Of a stretch of DNA of 64,000 nt, positions 12,466 to 24,362 are shown in pieces; positions within the stretch are counted from its first letter, which is position 1; each line of letters opens with the position of its first letter. Origin of the DNA: Nepenthes gracilis. Lineage: Eukaryota; Streptophyta; Magnoliopsida; Caryophyllales; Nepenthaceae. Made by a program: the position numbers and the translations under genes. The DNA lies in the NCBI GenBank assembly GCA_033239525.1, contig BSYO01000023.1, positions 11,846,385-11,910,384 on the forward strand, written 5' to 3'. The notes beneath the pieces were generated by a model that searched no databases, was not told the origin of the DNA, and worked only from the letters and a program-made list of their open reading frames with translations.

Positions 12466-12686
12466 CAACTCTTCGAGGGTTGGCAGTCTCCTTATGTTTC
12501 TTTCTCTGTCTTTCCGTCTCTACTGTCATATATTGGCCTCTATTAACTGTGTAACTTGTAAAGAGAAAATTAATGATAAAACTTGCAAATGTTAATGTGA
12601 ACAATTTCTCTGTTGGCTCATTGTTTTTTGCTGCTACGCATATTTTGCTATTTCTATTGTTGCCACTATTTTTTATTTTGTACTCC

Positions 12687-13064
12687 GAAATGGAGGTTGA
12701 TTGGATTCATTGACTGTATTGCTTGAATCCGGAGAATAGGACGAAAATCAAAGTTGACAGGATTCGTTGAGTGTAATATCTGAATCCGAAGAGATTGACC
12801 TGATTCGTTGATCGTAATGTTTGAATCCGGAGTACGACACACAGCCAGAATGGTTGTTGATTTGTTCCATTGACCATATTGCTTGATTCAAAAAAGTGGG
12901 ATGGGGCTAGAATGGAGGTTGACCGAATTTATTGACCGTATCGCTTGAATCCGGAATACATTGCACAGCCGAAATGGTGGTTGACCTGTTCCGTAGACCA
13001 TGTCACTTTAATTCGAAGAGGGAAACAGAATGGAGGTTGACTGGAACCATTGAACGGCTTGAGT
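12687..13064. repeat. Degenerate tandem array, ~55-60 bp unit, about 7 copies
   Basis: Each unit follows the pattern AATGGAGGTTGAC, then a (A/C)TTCATTGACC-like block, then GTATTGCTTGAATCCGGA. The units are diverged. Seven contain a TTGAC core. The array lies upstream of the antisense ORF of element A. Confidence 0.7.
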
Positions 13065-13332
13065 TTAGTATAAAGGGGGAAATGTCTTCGATGCATTATA
13101 TTATTCTGTCGCCGACTAGGCACTCGATAAATTGGAGAGCTGTTTGGGGACTCTTGCTTCTCTGTGCGACCCGTTGTTTTTTGCCACGTGTCATCGTGGA
13201 GGTCGACTATAATCTCGACAATTAATGTGACAGAAGATATGACTTGACCGTCTCTTATCTGGAATCGACATGTGTTCGTTATGATTGCCACGCCTTTTTT
13301 AGGCATTGCTTCACTTTAGTGGCGATAACCTT

Positions 13333-13339
13333 TATAAAA
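13333..13339 (+). promoter_or_regulatory. TATA box of antisense ORF module 1
   Basis: TATAAAA lies about 90 bases before the ATG at 13425, followed by a CT-rich leader (CTTCTCCCTCCTTTCTTC). Confidence 0.5.
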
Positions 13340-13424
13340 ACGACATGACTGTTCAAGTCTTCTCCCTCCTTTCTTCTTTGATTACGAGCATCAAGTCTTC
13401 TTCCTCCTTTACTTTTATGTTTCC

Positions 13425-14069
13425 ATGGCGTCTGCTGCTAATGCAATCTTCTTCGTTTTTAACTCCAATGATGTTATAGCTCTTGATGTGCAATATAACA
13501 TCCCGAGCTCTATCGTGTTCGCAGTTCCTGGGAGGCTTGATAGGCTTGCTTTGCACCTAAGGGATACATTATTGTGTACGAAGCTCACTTGCAAAGTAGG
13601 CTTCGTCTTCGGATTCTTGAGTAGTTGCTCCGCATCTTCCGATCGTTTGGTGTTATTGTCTCACGGCTCCACGTGAATACTGTGCGTTACCTTTGCTCGC
13701 TTTACATTTTCTTTTGCCATCATTTGTAGATGCTAACTGTAGAGGCTGTGGGGGCCATGTTCCGGTTCACCCAGATTGCAGATTGGATTTCGCTCTTTTC
13801 TAGGGAGTTGCGTATCAGCAGTGCAATATACAAGTATGTGAAGAACAGGAAAGACTGGTTCTTCTTCGTAAGGGTTTTTGACTACTGGCCTTTGTCTAAA
13901 AATTGGGGTAACGTTCTTAAGATCTTCATTGGGAAGCCCTTGAAAAAAGAGGTGGAGGCTGTGGAGCCTCTATTGAAGTTGGTGTGGGAGCACCCCCACG
14001 GGTTTAATAGGGACAACTTGGTGTTCTGCGAGGAGGTCAGGCAGGTTCGTTGGGGTCCTCCTTCATGGT
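13425..14069 (+). pseudogene. Tat element A antisense ORF 1, N-terminal part (Transposase_28-like domain)
   Basis: The frame starts MASAANAIFF and runs through DVQYNIPSSIVF to about 13558. After a frameshift it continues in the next frame with GYIIVYEAHL, a stop, then LHVNTVRYLCSLYIFF, a stop, and an open segment (13730-14069) with KNRKDWFFFVRV. The GYI-YE-HL, N-LRYL and W-FFFV blocks are what I know from the plant 'putative gypsy-type transposon' domain (PF04195), often encoded antisense in Tat elements. The same blocks occur in the minus-strand ORF of Tat G at 53830-55800. The ORF is cut at 14070 by the solo LTR and resumes at 24363. It is opposite in direction to integrase and RNase H of element A. 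Confidence 0.6.
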
Positions 14070-15073
14070 CCAGATGTAATACCCCGGTATTTCAAACGAG
14101 ACATTTCAGGTTAAATAGATGAATATTATTAATTATGATTATATTTTAATGTCAATATCATATAATTGAGTTAATCTAATTTTTCAGAGAATCAAGGTAT
14201 ATTTTAATAAAATCTTTTCTTGATCAAATTAGAAAATATGATATGAGATATAAATATTATATTTAAATATATTAGTTATAATTAATAACGTCACCGTGTT
14301 AGTAATAATATAATAATATAAAAATAAAAATAATAATATAATAAGTATATAAATAAGTATTTAATAAATAATAATGAGATATAATAATGATTAATAATAA
14401 TAAATTTAAAATATAACTTAATGATAATAAATAATAAAACGTTTAAATAATTAAATATAATAAACGTTTTATAATTAATATAATAACTAATGAAAATTAA
14501 TATAATAAATTGAGAGCCACCTCTCCTCCTCGATCCTTTTTTGTGCCGTTTCTCTCTCGATTTCTGTCGTTTCTCCCTCTCCTCTGTTCTTTTGTTTCAA
14601 GATCTCTCTCTCTCTCTCTCTTTCGACTCTCAGCCACTCTTCTCTCCCGTTCCGGATGCTCTCTCTCTCTCTCTCTCTCGCAACGGCCCAACCGTTCAAA
14701 TCTTCAACCAACCCTAACAAATTTTTCCATCCGTGTAACCATCTTGATTCCCTCTGTCTCACCACAATTTCACTCCATGGGTTTATTTAAACCCCAATCC
14801 TGCAGGAATGCGGGGAGTGGAAGGACGAGTGAGAGTAGAGTGAGGCGCTTTTCAGTACTGAGGAGTTCGTTCGGTGGTCCTGCTTCCGTGGCTGTGAACG
14901 TTTGCTGCTGTCGTCGCCGTGATTTGTTGTCGCTGCCATTGCCGTTACTGTTGAGCCGAAACTGACGCAGTATTAACCCTAGCCATATTCAAGGATTGGG
15001 TAATCATGCAAGTGAAATTCCTCTATTATCATTTCTCCTCGAATTTGTAAGTGAATCCCCTTAATGTCATTTT

Positions 15074-15481
15074 TGTTAGTAAATTATGTGGCATAATTAA
15101 CCATAAAAGCAGAATAAATGGTTGTGTATTGACCTCATGCCATCTCCTTGCTCTAATTTTTCGGATCTGGATTTGCCTGGTTTTAAGCTTCGGGACACTT
15201 CTTTTTTCTTCTAGATGGTGTATTGGCGAGAGTGGGTGCTAGAGACAAAACATATTGTCAATATTTATAAGGCAAAACTATCAATTGTCTTCACTAACGG
15301 ATGAAACGAAAAATTTTAATGGAGAATAATGGGCCCAATAATGAAGGATTATCAGCATTAACATGGGCCACAAATACGTCATCAATTGTGGAAAACGTTG
15401 AAGGAATTCCAAAAGCCAAATGTTGATGTTGAGCAATTGGAACATTAGCCATTGACGAAGCAGCAGCCATAGCGTTCAACG
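15074..15481 (-). repeat. 3' LTR of copia H
   Basis: Direct repeat of 22075-22482 with scattered substitutions. It starts TGTTAGTAA (plus-strand view). The last base pair at the inner edge has changed from CA to CG. Confidence 0.85.
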
Positions 15482-15905
15482 TCCAATATTCTCTCACTTG
15501 GTCCATATTTTACTTGATGTGATAATTAAACACATCAATTCTCAACCTTAAGAAATAAATATATAAATTATAGCGATATGTTCTATTATAATGAGTAATA
15601 TCTTCAATGTATTACAATATATTACATATCTCAAGACATATCCGTATTTGGTAACGTTACTTTATGAATAAACCTTATATTTATTCTTTGTCCAACAATT
15701 AATAATATTTTCAAATCAACCAATGTGTACACAAAATTTGAGAAACATCACAACAAATAAATATGAATTTTATTAAATATCATTATCTATATAATGAAAA
15801 TCACAAAATGGAATTTAATCTCATTCTTGTTATAAGATCCTTGAACCTCAATGGTAGCGTGTCTTTTGTCAAAGGATTAGCGATCATTAATTCAGTGTTA
15901 ATACG

Positions 15906-16619
15906 CTAAATAATAATTTTCTTTCCTTTAATGTGCTCCTTTATGACTAAAAATTGAATGTCGATATGTGTATTTCGACTTCTACTTTTATTATTTTTAG
16001 TTAGGAAAACAGAAGCTGAATTATCGCAATATATCTTTAATGACCTTGAGATGGAATCAACCACTCTAAACCTAGACATGAAATTCATCATCCATACACC
16101 ATGGTTTGTAGCCTCAAAATAAGCAACGAGCTCGACTTCCATAGTGAAAGTAGCAATCAAGGTCTGCTTTGCACTCCGCTTGAATACAGCTCCACCGACA
16201 AACATAAATATGTAACCAGATATTGATTTACGTGAATCAACATATCCAGTGAAGTTTGAATCAGAGTACCCCAATACTTCCAAATCATCGGTTCGTCTAT
16301 ATATAAACATGTATTATTTAGTATAGTGGAGATACTTCATCACTTTCTTAGCAACTTTCTAGTGTTCCATACCTGGATTACTCTAAAATCTTCCGAACAT
16401 TTCAACTGTAAATGCGATGTCAGGTATTGTACATCTCTAAGTATACATCAAATTTTCAATAGTAGAAGCATATGGAATGTTTTTCATCTGTTCCCATTCA
16501 AAATCATTTTTCGGGCATTGGCTCAAATTGAACCTATCACCCTTCGCAATGGGTGTTACATTTGGTGAATAATCTTTCATTTGAAATCTCTATAAAATAT
16601 TATTGATATAGTCTTGATG
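15906..16619 (-). pseudogene. Copia H RT C-terminus and RNase H
   Basis: On the minus strand 16310-15906 reads GYSDSNFTGYVDSRKSISGY and continues to CDNSASVFLTKN and HIDIQFLVIKEHI, the full copia RNase H signature. Upstream (16619-16320) the decayed RT tail reads DYINNIL, RFQMKDYSPNVTPI and FNLSQCPKNDFEWEQMKNIP. Stops and frame changes separate the parts. The segment abuts the GC-rich insertion on its right. Confidence 0.8.
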
Positions 16620-17799
16620 GTCCCTCGATCCGGAAGCCAATGTATTCTGGATGATCTTTGTGGCTCTTGGCTCCATTCCCGAGTCAAATACTCGCACACC
16701 ACTAAACAACAGAGGTCACGTGTTGGTGGGAAATTATCCCACCGAAAACACTTGGACTTTCAAGTCAAGAAAAATCTTCGTAAGAAAGAAATAGAAATAG
16801 AGAGAGAGAGTTTGAGTGTTTTTGCCAGGATGTGAGAGAGACGTGAGGTCTTTGATCTAGGAGGTGGAAAGGCAAGAAACGGCCGCAGGGCTCGCTTTTT
16901 GCCTTAGGGTTTTTGGGAGAACGAAGGTGGCAGAGAAGGCAGACTTCTGTGAGCACTCGATCGTCCCATAAAGCATATGCAATTGGGTGCCTTCAAGAAA
17001 GTGTATGTGGTTGAATGTATGGAAGAAAGCGTCAATGAAAGCCGGCCTGAATGATGGGGTCAAGGGTTTCTTTTGTAGTCGAGAGGTCGATCCTCCTTCT
17101 TTGGAAAGAGTGATCGCCTTTCCCGATTTCCGGGCCGGGCTTGCCCTTTCGTGAGCCGATGTTGCCATGCTTGACGAGATTGTTTCGTGAGGCGGGTAAA
17201 CTTTTCAAATTGGTTTCTTTCTTCCTCAAAGATATTACCATTGGAGTGCCTGGCCGGCAAGGAATTGGGAAGATCCGCGCTTTCCTTCTTTCAAGGGCGC
17301 CAATATTGCCATGTCCCTTTTGGTGCCTTTCTAAGATCGTGGGAATATCCTCGAGAATCTTTGTTGGCCTTTTAATGATTGGTGGGCCTAAACGGGTCGT
17401 GCCCATTATCGCTGAAAGAACCTTGGGGCCCAACGCAAAACACGGACGGCCAACGCCTTCGACCGTTCTGCGCATGCGGCTGGGCCGCCCTTACGAAGCG
17501 ATATCCATCGTCACCGCTAGACGGGCCACGGGCTCTGATGAGCTGTGCCCATTATCGTAGAAAGAGCCTCTTCGGGGCCTAACGCGCATAGCGCACGGCC
17601 AACGCTTTGAGTTGGCCGCACCGCTTCGGGAGTCGGTCGTCCGACGGCCAACACGTTGGCTGACCATTAGCTTTTACTCTTCGGGCCCGTTTTCCAACGA
17701 TTGGGCGTTAGAGTGTTGACTGGCCATATCGCCTTTTGACTTTTGTAGGGCCACCATTTTTGGATACCCATCGTCTCTCGGACAAACTTAACACATCAT
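16620..17799. mobile_element. GC-rich segment interrupting copia H reverse transcriptase
   Basis: Copia RT homology stops after the IHRD block (minus strand, near 17800) and resumes at DYINNIL near 16620. The intervening 1.18 kb is much richer in GC. A copia-LTR-like start TGTTGGTGGGAAATTATCC lies at 16721. A roughly 146-bp duplication links 17401 (GCCCATTATCG) with 17547. The 147-codon minus-strand frame at 17032-17475 is not recognisable as a protein. No clean target duplication was found, so the exact element is undefined. Confidence 0.5.
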
Positions 17800-18720
17800 G
17801 AAACTGTCTCGATGTATCTTAATGTCAATGACATAAGATGCATCACCCATATCCTTCATTTTAAATTTATTAGAGAGAAATTGTTTCACCTCATACAACA
17901 CGCTCTTATCATTGGATGCAAGTAAAATATCGTCACATACAAAATAAGGAAACAAATATTACTCCCACTGACCTTCTGGTATATACATTGATCCAAAATA
18001 TTCTTTTTAAAACCAAATGAAGAGATAATATCATTAAATTTTAAATACCATTGACGAGAGGCTTGTTTTAATCTACATATGGACTTCTTAAGTTTACATA
18101 TTAATTGCTTACCATTCTAAAGGAGAATCCTTCTGATTGTTTCATATAAACCTTATCCTTTAGATCACCATTTAGAAATGCTGTTTTTACATCCATTTGT
18201 TATAATTTCATATCAAAATGAGCAACCAATGACAAAATAATACGATGATTATCCTTTTTAGATACAAGAAAAAAAATCTCCGTTTAATTAATTTTCTCTT
18301 TTTGAGTATATCCCTTTGTAATGAGTCTCGCTTTATATCTTTTGATATTGCCTAATGAGTCTTTTTTTATCTTAAAGACCCATTTACACCCTATGACTTT
18401 CGCCCCTTTAGGCACCTCAATAAGATTTCAGACTCCATTGTAACTCATGGAATTCATCTCTTCCTTCATAGCATTGTACTATAATTGTGACTCATTATAA
18501 CTCATAACTTGTAAAAATATTTCAGGATCATTTTTGGCTCTAATATTGTAGTCAGACTCCTGTAGATATACAATGAAGTCACTAGGAATTGCTGACTTTC
18601 TCATTCCAGAAGACCTTCTCAATATTGTATCATCATTTTTAACTGGACTATATTGTACAACTATTTTAGATAAATTCTGAATTTTATGGTCAACTGAAAT
18701 TGGTTTGGTATTTTATGAAA
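17800..18720 (-). pseudogene. Copia H reverse transcriptase fragment
   Basis: The minus strand contains CRLKQASRQWYLKF-type sequence and, near 17945-17925, FVCDDILLASNDKSV. The latter is the catalytic region where copia RT normally has YVDD, so the Tyr-Val pair is replaced by Val-Cys. It continues with FKMKDMGDASYVIDIKIHRD before homology ends at the insertion. Several stops are present. Confidence 0.75.
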
Positions 18721-18733
18721 TGACATTAATTGG

Positions 18734-19759
18734 TTATTCAATACTAATTTCATCTTGAGGGGTGTTGTGTACAACAATCAACCTATCATTTGAAGTTAAA
18801 GGTTGAGAAACCAAATGATCATTATCATAAATCATATTTCTGGATCTCTTTCTCCTACTCTTTAAGTTATTCTCAAGAAATTTTACATTTCTTGATTCTA
18901 CAATCCTAGTACTATGAGATGGACAGTAAAATCTGTATCCTTTGGACCATTCAGCATATCCAATGAAATATCCACTGATGGTCGTTGGATCCAACTTCTT
19001 CTCATGTGGATTATAAACTCTTACTTTAGAAGGGCATCCCCATACACATACATGTCGTAAACTCGGCTTCCAACATTTCCATAATTCAAAAGGAGTTTTT
19101 GGAACAGATTTTGTTGGGATCCGGTTTAATATATATACCGCCGTTTTAAGAGCTTCATTCCATAAGGATTTTGAAAGATTAGAGTTTCTAAGCATACTCC
19201 TCACCATGTCCAATAATGTTCGATTTCTTCTTTTTACTACACTAATTTAGTCCGAAGAATCAGGCATAGTATGTTGGACAATAATCCCATGTACTTGAAA
19301 AAATCTTACAAATGGATCAGGCATATGTCCATCTTCAGTATATCTTCCATAATATTCTCCATCTTAATCTGATCTCACAATGTTAATTTGTTTTTCACAT
19401 TATTTCTCTACTTTTACTTTAAATAATTTAAAAGTATCTAAGGATTCATTCTTATTATGAAGTAAGTAAAAATACATATATCGTGAGAAATCGTCAATAA
19501 AGATGATAAAATATTTTGGGCCATATGAGTCAATATCAAAACTATAAATATCAGTATGTATAATTTTTAATATGTCTGAACTGCTCTTGACATTTTTCTT
19601 AATCTTGTTGGTCTGCTTTTCTTTAATACAGTCCACACAAGTCTTAAAATTAGTAAAATTTAGAATACTAATTACTCCATCATTTACCAATCTTTTGATT
19701 CTTTCAATAAAAATATGACTTAATCTCTTATACCACAATATAGAGGAACATTCATCCAT
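18734..19759 (-). pseudogene. Copia H GAG-pre-integrase and integrase
   Basis: Two minus-strand open pieces. 19759-19400 reads LWYKRLSHIF, CVDCIKEKQTNK, IHTDIYSFD and FIDDFSRYMYFYLL, which is the GAG-pre-integrase HxxxH-CxxC zinc region and integrase start. 19213-18734 reads [39 protein letters not shown] and [19 protein letters not shown], which is the integrase C-terminal part. A gap with stops (19214-19399) separates them. Confidence 0.85.
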
Positions 19760-20239
19760 AACACATCGTTTAATGTGAGTATTAACATGTACAGTATTGT
19801 AAGAGGTATTATTTTATAAATTTAAGTAATAAAGTCCATTAGACAATGTACTATTTATAATAATATCAGACTTATAATATAAACAGAAAAATGATTCTAA
19901 AAATATAATAGAATATCTGAAAGGTACAAGTCTTAAAATTGATATCAAATTTTTAAAAAAATTTAGAATATAAAAGGTCTTTTCCAAATTCAAAATAAAA
20001 CTGCCACTTAAAATTAAATTGTATGTTCCAATGGCTTCCACATATGAACGCATCTTATTTTCGGAGAAGATACTTTGTTCACTGTCCACTGGCTTCCTTA
20101 GGTTTTGCAAGCCCTGTAAGGAATTTAAAATATAGATTGTAGAACCAAAATTAATTTACCATGTGTTATGAGAAATATTAATCACATTAGATTCATAGCA
20201 TACAAAAGAGAATGGATTATCTTTCTTCTCATGCCAATT

Positions 20240-20656
20240 TTAATATTTACTACAATCCTTCTTAACGTGTCCATTCCTTTTGCAGAAGAAGCACTTGGAT
20301 TCTTTCTTAATGTCAGATTGAGAAGGTATTTTACCTTCTCCCTTCTTTTTGGCTTGACCCTTAAACTTTTCTTTTTTGAACATAAATACGCTTTCACTTT
20401 GTTCCATCGTAAGCCTTCCTTCCTCTTGAACACATATGGTTATAAGTTCGTTGATTGACCATTTATCTTTATGTGTGTTATAAGAGATTTTAAAAGGTCC
20501 GTATTGTGATGGAAGCGTGTTTAAAATATAATACACAAGGAAAGATTCATACATTTTTATATCCAAAATTTTCAATTGAGTCGCTATTTCCCTCATCTGC
20601 ATAATGTGCTCACGCACACCCTTAACACTAGTGAGCCTTAAAGATGAAAACTTCAT
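20240..20656 (-). pseudogene. Copia H gag with CCHC zinc knuckle
   Basis: A 138-codon minus-strand frame with gag blocks (LKILDIKMYESFLVYYILNT, LPSQYGPFKISYN, NELITICVQEEGRL) and the knuckle CFFCKRNGHVKKDC near 20265-20305. The N-terminal gag part lies in another frame to about 20900. The protein packages retroelement RNA; this copy is truncated. Confidence 0.8.
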
Positions 20657-22060
20657 TATTAAGGTGCTAGCCAGTGTTTTATCTAAAATTTTAAATTATT
20701 CATCGATAACTTTCAGTAAATCCTGTACTTTATTATGCTGATCGACGGAACCACGAATACCAACAGAAATTTTAGTCTTTATGAACATTAAACGAAAGCG
20801 ATTAGATCGCTCCCATCATTCATAAAGAGCTACGTCAACCGGAGTGCTGGTTATAGTAAGAGCATGTGATTTGTCTTTCCTTATAGAATAATCTATATCC
20901 ATTTACCCTAAATGAAAAAGAATTCTCTCCTTCCATACTTTATACTCATCACCTTTCAGTTTAAAAATTTCACATCTTATGTCAAAAAGATTAACAGATT
21001 GAATAACTGTATAAAAATTAAATACATGCTTAACAAATAATAAATGAGGCTAACAAATAAATACAGAATTATATTTTACCGATGTAAAGTATACATTTTG
21101 AATCAATTGCATAAAAATTATTCTGTGGGCTAAATTTTTAATTCAAGTAGATTTATATCCAATTTTATGATAAAACTATCAAATTATATTTTAATTTTTA
21201 ATCCCTGTGGACAAATCAAGAAAAATAATTTGATATTCTATCCTGATTAATCAATTTAATATAATAAAATTTTCTGTGGGATAAATTTTATTATATTAAA
21301 AATAATTAATTACAATTAATGTCATTATATTATATGTGATAATAAAATATAATTTTATTAATTAAGGATACTGTGGTCAATCTCTAATTAATTAAATTAT
21401 ATTAATCACTAGACATTATATTCATATATATATATACACGAATATCATATATAGGCAATTAAAATGCCCAATAAATCACAACCGCGTGCTCGGTGCGGCG
21501 GTAATGCTGCTTCTGCCCAGGAGGTCCCGTGTTTGAATCCCGGCCGCCGTGCATGCATGCAGCGTTTTTAGCTAATTTACAGAATGCTACAGTAATGGGC
21601 TAGCATGCATGCGGGTCACGCACGCCTGCAGGCCGCCAAGCCAACAGCCCAGAGTTAGACACGGGAAACGCCAGACGAGGGAATTGGGCTATGCACAAAA
21701 AACGGCCTAAGTCCGACATCACTTTTTTTTTTATTAAATGCAGGATACTGTAAAATGATGCCGTTTTGGACATTGTAGCAACCGACAAAACGACGTCGTT
21801 CAGGTCGTCTTCAACCTCCAGTGGGTTTGCCCGAACCCGAATATGCCTGATTTGACCCGATTTCTTGACCCGGGTTAAACGAAGCCATTTTTACACTAAA
21901 ATTGATGAAAAATATATGAAAATGTCAAAAATTAAATTTTTTAACGATTTTCGGCGCTCATTTTCACTGAATCATCACAAAAACGCAAACTTTAATAATT
22001 TTTAAAAATCAAAAAAAATGAAAAAATACAAAACCAGTAAAGGCAGAGGCACGATACCCC
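20657..22060 (-). other. Copia H leader, includes tRNA-like motif
   Basis: From 20657 to about 20900 decayed gag N-terminus is likely. The rest is AT-rich leader. At 21480-21550 a GC-rich island contains GTGTTTGAATCCCGG, similar to a tRNA B-box. It could be a SINE or tRNA-derived fragment, but no A-box at the right distance was convincing. Confidence 0.4.
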
Positions 22061-22070
22061 TTTGATACCA
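22061..22070 (-). other. Primer-binding site of copia H
   Basis: The reverse complement reads TGGTATCAAAGGGG, close to the initiator-Met primer site TGGTATCAGAG, four bases inside the 5' LTR. Confidence 0.7.
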
Positions 22071-22074
22071 AATC

Positions 22075-22482
22075 TGTTAGTAATTTATGTGGCATAATCA
22101 ACTACAAAAGCGGAAGAAAGGATTGTGTACTGACCTCCTACCATCTCCTTGCTCTGATTTTTTGGATCTGGATTCGCCTGGTTTTGAATTTCTGGACACT
22201 CCTTTTCTCTTCTAGATGGTTTATTGGTGGGAGCCGGTGTTAGGGACAAATCTAATTGTCAATATTTATAAGACAAAACCATCAATTGTCTTCATTAACG
22301 GATGAAACGAAAAGCTTTAATGGAGAATAATGGGCTCAATAATGAAGGATTATCAGTATTAACATGGGCCACAAATGTTTGATCAATTGTGTGAAACGTT
22401 GAAGGAATTCCAGAAGCCAAATGTTGATGTTGAGCAATTGGAACATTGACCATTGATGAAGCAGCAGCCGTAGCGTCCAACA
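22075..22482 (-). repeat. 5' LTR of copia H
   Basis: Direct repeat of 15074-15481. On the minus strand it begins TGTTGGACGC and ends in AACA. Bordered by ATTTT on its outer side. Confidence 0.85.
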
Positions 22483-24362
22483 ATTTTTCCTCTGTTTGCA
22501 AGAGATTTTCCTTTTGTATCGATTCTCTTCTCTGCAAAAAAATTAACTGTCCTATGGCGAATCTACTTTTCTTCTTCGAATTTTCATAATGCTGTGATAT
22601 TGGGTATATGTATGGGTTATATATAAATAATTATATATATTTATATTTGTGTAGACAGTATGTGTATTTATATTTTTGAGTAAGAATGTACATCTAGGGG
22701 TGTGTTAGTAAAATATATGTAAATTATGATAAATTGGGTTGTGTATCGAAGAACCCTGTAATGTGACCATAAATATTTAATTTTAGCAGATGGGTAACTT
22801 GTTAATAATAATGATAATAAAATAAAATAAAATAAGATATTATTTATGTTAGAATCAGTTGATTTATTTTGGCTCGTCAAACGTGATCATTATATGTTGG
22901 CCTTAATAGTAGGTATCGCACCGAAACAAAATGGAAGATTAGTTAAATGGTTAAATTACGTAAAATAAATTATATCTCAATCAGTATTATGTGATAAATC
23001 TTTTGCATTTGTCTTAATGGTATGAGTACGGTCATTGTTAGCACCAAACGACGTTTCTATTATTGATATTCCAAAGCTTTCTTTATGTTATACTCGGTTG
23101 TGTGAGTATTTGAATTGTTGACCTTTTACGGTTAAGGTTGAGGAGAGTATATGAAAACATTAAGATATCTGGTCGAATAGAAAGTTATGGTACTTTAATG
23201 TGGTCTACGCTTATCTGATACTAATTTTTGTATCCTGGTGGTGTTGAGGTATGTTGCCTAGATTGATGGGATGCTAATGGCCATGTGACCATCGTAGTGC
23301 ATGATATTGAGGGTATTATGGTTGGAAATATTGGATTTGACATATGAGATGCATTCCGTACCTGGTAGAGTCAGAAGAGGAGCATGTTATGAGATCATCT
23401 GTACCTAGTTGAGTCAGATGATGAGCATATTGGGAAGATGTCTGTACTTTATTTGGTAGAGTCTCTGTGGACCATGGATTTGATTCGAGGTCAAACTTGC
23501 GAGTATCAAGTAGCCTATGTAAGTGACCAGCTGTCAGGAGACATACACAGCCTTTGGTGCATAGGGTGGAATAAGATCCGGGGTTTTCTTGTGTTATCTG
23601 TTTATCATATATACCTCATGAGTTTGGGATTCAATGAAATTCAGGAGTTTGCTTTCGGTAGAATCCATGTGTTGGATTTTGTGGTGGCCTAATCAGTGGA
23701 ATCTATGTTGTTGATTATCGTTTGATGTACAGGTCGTTCACACTGACATTTGGACCAATAAATCCCCACTCATCCTTTATATTAGATTTCAGGGGATTTT
23801 CGCTGGTTTATTGGTACTCTTATAATCTTTGTGATGTGTCGGTCAAGTGTGACCTATCTTACTTAGAATTATATTTACGACGTGTTGTAATTCTTCTCGA
23901 ATATAGTAAATTGTTAGAGTAATGTTGAGACTTTTATAATTTGATATCTGATATTATTATTATGATTAGCGTTCTTGATTATTATTACTTGTTGTGTTTT
24001 AGCTTATCTTTACGTTTTCTTGGCTCTAGATTGAGCTGATTTTATAGTGCGGACTGTGGGATTCTACTTTTGCTGCATGATTTTCAAGTAGCGCGATTTG
24101 TGAAGACTAGATATTCTCTCAGTGGAAGACAAACTAAATATGTTATTGATGGAAGTTGAGTAGTTTTCCTTCGGTTTGTAACCCGTGATTATTAGTAGTT
24201 TTTATTTCGAGATAATTATATGATGTCTTGATGAATTGGATAATAGCTTAATTGATTTGTATTGTCATTATCGAAGATTATGAATGATTTTAAGTGTTGA
24301 GATTTTCAGTGTGAGTGGTCTGAACCAAAGTTAAAATTTACGGTTCGTGTTGTCACACCAGA

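Larger units (their letters stand above)
15074..22482 (-). mobile_element. Ty1/copia retrotransposon H, minus strand, nested
   Basis: A 7.4-kb element with two 408-bp LTRs (15074-15481 and 22075-22482) and a perfect 5-bp target duplication ATTTT (15069-15073 and 22483-22487). On the minus strand the order is LTR, primer site, gag with CCHC knuckle, GAG-pre-integrase/integrase, RT, RNase H, LTR, which is the copia order. Many stops and frameshifts make it non-autonomous. It is inserted into the solo LTR and is itself interrupted at about 16620-17800. The LTR pair is visibly diverged, so insertion is not recent. Confidence 0.9.
14075..24357 (+). mobile_element. Solo LTR (about 2.9 kb) split by a nested copia element
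   Basis: It starts TGTAATACCCCGG and ends TGTTGTCACA, flanked by a perfect 5-bp target duplication CCAGA (14070-14074 and 24358-24362). Without the inner copia it consists of 14075-15068 and 22488-24357, about 2.87 kb. I see no second copy of the start and no gag or pol in those parts, so a solo LTR is the simplest reading. A CT-rich leader-like tract at 14510-14700 suggests plus-strand polarity. TGTAATACCC-type termini and length recall large gypsy LTRs. The insertion disrupts the antisense ORF of element A. Confidence 0.7.

Noticed and set aside
15294..15506. 70-aa minus-strand ORF and its relative at 22295-22537
   Set aside because: These lie in the LTRs of copia H and recur only because the LTRs are duplicated.
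17032..17475. 147-aa minus-strand ORF in the GC-rich insert
   Set aside because: No recognisable domain, and part of a segment with internal duplication; probably non-coding LTR-type DNA.
21480..21550. tRNA gene or SINE in the copia H leader
   Set aside because: Only a B-box-like GTGTTTGAATCC is present; no matching A-box or cloverleaf could be drawn.
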